Part shown: piece after piece, positions 16,901 to 19,122 of the stretch
Layout of the letters: every line of letters starts with the position of its first letter
Position numbering within the stretch: position 1 is the first letter of the stretch
DNA from: an uncultured Collinsella sp.
GTDB lineage: Bacteria; Actinomycetota; Coriobacteriia; Coriobacteriales; Coriobacteriaceae
NCBI GenBank assembly: GCA_958407465.1
Contig: CATYIV010000036.1
Location: 1 to 19,122, forward strand
Direction: 5' to 3'
Length of the DNA: 19,122 nt
The notes under the pieces: generated by a model
What the model saw: the letters and a program-made list of their open reading frames with translations, nothing else
The model's database searches: none
Told to the model about the DNA's origin: nothing
Made by a program: the position numbers and the translations under genes

Positions 16901-17731
16901 ATGAGCGACGAAGAGCTCAAAAAGGTTGCCAACGAGGTAAGGAAGGGCATCGTCACCGGCGTGCACGCTGCCAAGTCCGGCCATCCGGGCGGTTCGCTCG
17001 GCGCTGCCGACATCATGACCTATCTGTACTTTGAGGAAATGAACGTCGACCCGGCCGACCCCCGCAAGGCCGACCGCGATCGCTTCGTGCTTTCCAAGGG
17101 CCACTGCGCGCCTGGCCTGTACGCCGTGCTCGCCGAGCGCGGGTTCTTCCCCAAGGAGGATCTCGAGACGCTGCGCCACATCGGCAGCCACCTGCAGGGT
17201 CACCCCAACATGAACGATACCCCGGGCGTCGACATGTCCACCGGTTCGCTCGGCCAGGGCATCTCCGCCGCCGTGGGCATGGCCGTTGCCGCCAAGCACT
17301 GGGGCGATGACTATCGCACCTACGCCCTGCTGGGCGACGGCGAGAGCGAGGAGGGCCAGGTCTGGGAGGCCGCCATGTTTGCCGGCAACCAGCAGCTCGA
17401 TAACCTCTGCGTGATCGTCGACCACAACGGCCTGCAGATCGACGGCCCCGTCGAGGAGGTCAACGACCCCATGCCGCTCGCCGACAAGTTCCGCGCCTTC
17501 AAGTTCCATGTGGTGGAGCTCGCCGACGGCAACGATTTCGATCAGATCCGCGCCGCCTTTGCCGAGGCCCGCGCCACCAAGGGTCAGCCGACCGCCATTA
17601 TCGCCGAGACCATGAAGGGCAAGGGCGTTTCCTTTATGGAGAACCAGGTGGGCTGGCACGGTAAGGCCCCCAACGATGAACAGTTTGAGCAGGCCATGGC
17701 AGAGCTCACGGCCGCCGGAGAGGAGATCTAG
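16901..17731 (+). CDS. Transketolase, N-terminal (ThDP pyrophosphate-binding) subunit
   Basis: First half of a split transketolase, which moves two-carbon ketol units in the non-oxidative pentose phosphate pathway. The 276-aa protein contains the thiamine diphosphate motif GDGES (145-149) through Asn176 in VDHNG, and family histidines in SGHPGGSLG (His28), SKGHCAPGLY (His68) and LQGHPN (His101). ATG 16901 has AAAGGAAGG five bases upstream. The leader of about 80-200 bases has a -10-like CATAAT at 16810-16815. The C-terminal subunit follows after one base, so the two form an operon and presumably a heterotetramer. Split transketolases are common in archaea and several Actinobacteria and Firmicutes. 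A related 1-deoxyxylulose synthase is excluded by the split and by the motifs. Confidence 0.94.
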   Translation: MSDEELKKVANEVRKGIVTGVHAAKSGHPGGSLGAADIMTYLYFEEMNVDPADPRKADRDRFVLSKGHCAPGLYAVLAERGFFPKEDLETLRHIGSHLQGHPNMNDTPGVDMSTGSLGQGISAAVGMAVAAKHWGDDYRTYALLGDGESEEGQVWEAAMFAGNQQLDNLCVIVDHNGLQIDGPVEEVNDPMPLADKFRAFKFHVVELADGNDFDQIRAAFAEARATKGQPTAIIAETMKGKGVSFMENQVGWHGKAPNDEQFEQAMAELTAAGEEI

Positions 17732-17732
17732 G

Positions 17733-18674
17733 ATGGCAGACGTCAAGAAAATCGCCACGCGCGTAAGCTACGGCGAGGCCCTCGTCGAGCTCGCCAACGA
17801 GCACGATGACTTTGTGGTCCTCGACGCCGACCTGGCCGCCGCCACGCAGACCGGCAAGTTCAAGGCCGCCTGCCCCGACCGCTTTTTCGATGTAGGCATT
17901 GCCGAGAGCAACCTGATGGGTGTTGCCGCCGGTATCGCAACCACCGGTCGCGTTGCCTTTGCGAGCACCTTTGCCATGTTCGCCGCCGGCCGCGCCTTTG
18001 AGCAGGTCCGCAACTCCATCGGCTACCCGCACCTTAACGTTAAGATCGGTGCCACGCACGCCGGCATCTCGGTGGGCGAGGACGGCGCCACGCACCAGTG
18101 CTGCGAGGATATCGCCCTCATGCGCGTTATCCCTGGCATGACCGTGATCGTTCCCGCCGACGACGTCGAGGCCCGCGCCGTGACGCGCGCCGCCTACGAG
18201 TGCGACGGCCCCGTGTACATGCGCTTTGCCCGTCTGGCCTCGCCGGTTATCAATGATCCCGAGACCTACAAGTTCGAGTTGGGCAAGGGCATCGTCATGC
18301 GCGAGGGTGCTGACGTCACCATCATCGCCTGCGGCCTGATGGTCGGCGAGGCTCTCGAGGCCGCCGAGCAGCTCGCTGCCGAGGGCATCGATGCCGAGGT
18401 CATCAACATGCACACCATCAAGCCCATCGATGCCGACCTGATCGTCAAGAGCGCCACCAAGACCGGTCACGTCGTGACCGTCGAGGAGCACTCCGTGATC
18501 GGTGGCCTGGGCAGCGCCGTTGCCGATGTCCTGTGCGAGCAGTGCCCGACGCCGCTTAAGAAGATCGGTGTCAACGATACCTTCGGCGAGTCCGGCCCGG
18601 GTGCCGAGCTCCTGCACAAGTACGGCCTGGACGCCGCCAATATCGTGGCGACCACCAAGGAGTTCTTGGCATAA
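17733..18674 (+). CDS. Transketolase, C-terminal (pyrimidine-binding) subunit
   Basis: Second half of the split transketolase, 313 aa. The thiamine-activating glutamate is Glu58 in FDVGIAESNLMGVAAG; GATHAGISVGEDGATHQ (about 106-121) is the pyrimidine-domain signature, and residues 185-313 form the transketolase C-terminal domain with EEHSVIGGLGSAV. ATG 17733 sits one base after the N-subunit stop, with GGAGAGGAG eight bases upstream inside it, which implies tight coupling and equal dosage. A terminator follows at 18745. Codon use is heavily C/G-ended like secA and rpmE, consistent with strong expression. Confidence 0.94.
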   Translation: MADVKKIATRVSYGEALVELANEHDDFVVLDADLAAATQTGKFKAACPDRFFDVGIAESNLMGVAAGIATTGRVAFASTFAMFAAGRAFEQVRNSIGYPHLNVKIGATHAGISVGEDGATHQCCEDIALMRVIPGMTVIVPADDVEARAVTRAAYECDGPVYMRFARLASPVINDPETYKFELGKGIVMREGADVTIIACGLMVGEALEAAEQLAAEGIDAEVINMHTIKPIDADLIVKSATKTGHVVTVEEHSVIGGLGSAVADVLCEQCPTPLKKIGVNDTFGESGPGAELLHKYGLDAANIVATTKEFLA

Positions 18675-18744
18675 GGCAAGGCGGATCTCAAGGACTGCTT
18701 CGACAGAACTATAAAACTGTTTCGCCAGTACTATGGAAACCCGG

Positions 18745-18773
18745 CAGGGGCGCTCTCTTGGAGAGCGCCCCTG
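18745..18773 (+). terminator. Strong stem after the transketolase operon
   Basis: CAGGGGCGCTCTC and GAGAGCGCCCCTG form a perfect 13-base stem with loop TTG. Only TTTC follows, so the U tract is weak. It lies 70 bases after the stop. Confidence 0.65.
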
Positions 18774-18777
18774 TTTC

Positions 18778-18843
18778 AGTTGCGGTGAAATAAGGACTGT
18801 TTTGCCAGCTTAAAGGCTCAACAGTTCCTATTTCACCGCAACT
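18778..18843. repeat. 66-bp inverted repeat with 24-base arms
   Basis: Arms 18778-18801 and 18820-18843 pair at 22 of 24 positions (AGTTGCGGTGAAATA at the outer end). The left arm runs into ACTGTTTTGCCAG, which resembles ACTGTTTCGCCAG at 18716-18728, hinting at a repeated module. No coding potential is seen. Confidence 0.7.
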
Positions 18844-18972
18844 TATGAAGACGCCCCTCAAGCACGGTCCCATCAGGGAAAAGGGCACATATCGGCAAAG
18901 TGCAATTCAGACCCCTCCAACTTTGTATATGCAGCACTTCAAGATAAACGCAGCGACCCCTTAGTTACCGCA

Positions 18973-19095
18973 GGCCGGGCACAGGGTTACTCTCCAAATC
19001 TTTCCGCAGGACGGAGGAGCCCCCACAGCGCGAAGCGCGCAGCGGGGGCTCCGACATGTCCGAGGACGATTTGGAGAGTAACCCTGTGCCCGGCC
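18973..19095. repeat. 123-bp nested inverted repeat at right edge
   Basis: Perfect 28-base arms (18973-19000 and 19068-19095; outer end GGCCGGGCACAGGG) enclose a second hairpin, GGAGCCCCC/GGGGGCTCC (19016-19052), and a GCGCG core. The whole unit is a near-palindrome without an ORF, as in MITE- or REP-type elements. It has no T tract. The rest of 18844-18972 shows no gene or promoter I can support. Confidence 0.75.
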
Positions 19096-19122
19096 GACGG
19101 GATCCCTAAGCCCGCCATGCTT

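Noticed and set aside
16760..18617. Long minus-strand open frames (16760-17758, 17706-18617)
   Set aside because: Antisense shadows of the transketolase subunits, with the same biased composition and no recognisable motif.
18745..19095. A gene in the last 450 bases
   Set aside because: No open frame with a ribosome site or recognisable product; the stretch is dominated by inverted repeats.

Overview
The window looks like a piece of chromosome from a GC-rich member of the Coriobacteriia, most likely Collinsella. This is judged from the style of the proteins: bL31 with a long Ala/Lys/Glu tail, a transketolase split into two genes, SecA followed by RF2, and an extended citrate synthase. No rRNA or taxonomic marker is present, so the genus is an inference.

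Layout. Positions 144-2856 (minus strand) carry housekeeping genes: a HAD phosphatase, citrate synthase and a small ACT-domain protein. Positions 3036-10725 form an accessory island of about 7.7 kb bounded by two 64-bp direct repeats that differ at only two bases. Positions 10837-18674 (plus strand) return to core genes: bL31 with a structured leader, SecA, release factor 2, a YitT-family membrane protein and the two transketolase subunits. The outer 140 bases on the left, the 11.45-11.59 kb gap and the last 450 bases hold hairpin-forming repeats rather than genes.

The island. Its left end holds the catalytic half of a tyrosine integrase with no N-terminal part. Next comes a small Cro/C1-type regulator paired with a DUF2975-type four-helix membrane protein (minus strand). 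Divergently, on the plus strand, lie two mirrored modules. Module 1 is a secreted 121-aa peptide precursor, a 740-aa twelve-helix permease made of two related halves, and an ABC ATPase. Module 2 is a permease half fused to an ABC ATPase, followed by a secreted 114-aa Tyr-rich peptide precursor and a strong terminator. The three permease halves share an N-G-x-G-x-x-x-Y-P motif, and the two peptides share a Y-[KR]-x-[IL]-x-Y-x-x-x-Y motif. The organisation recalls lactococcin-972-type loci (exported peptide, multi-pass membrane protein, ABC ATPase). The peptides are not clear members of a family I can name, so an undescribed bacteriocin-like or secreted-peptide system with two cognate ABC transporters is the best reading.

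How the parts may work together (inference): the HTH/DUF2975 pair probably controls the shared divergent promoter region, where a TTTAACA-N5-TGTTAAA palindrome lies. The transporters either export the peptides or protect the producer from them. The integrase is broken, so the island is probably now fixed between the ACT-domain gene and rpmE.
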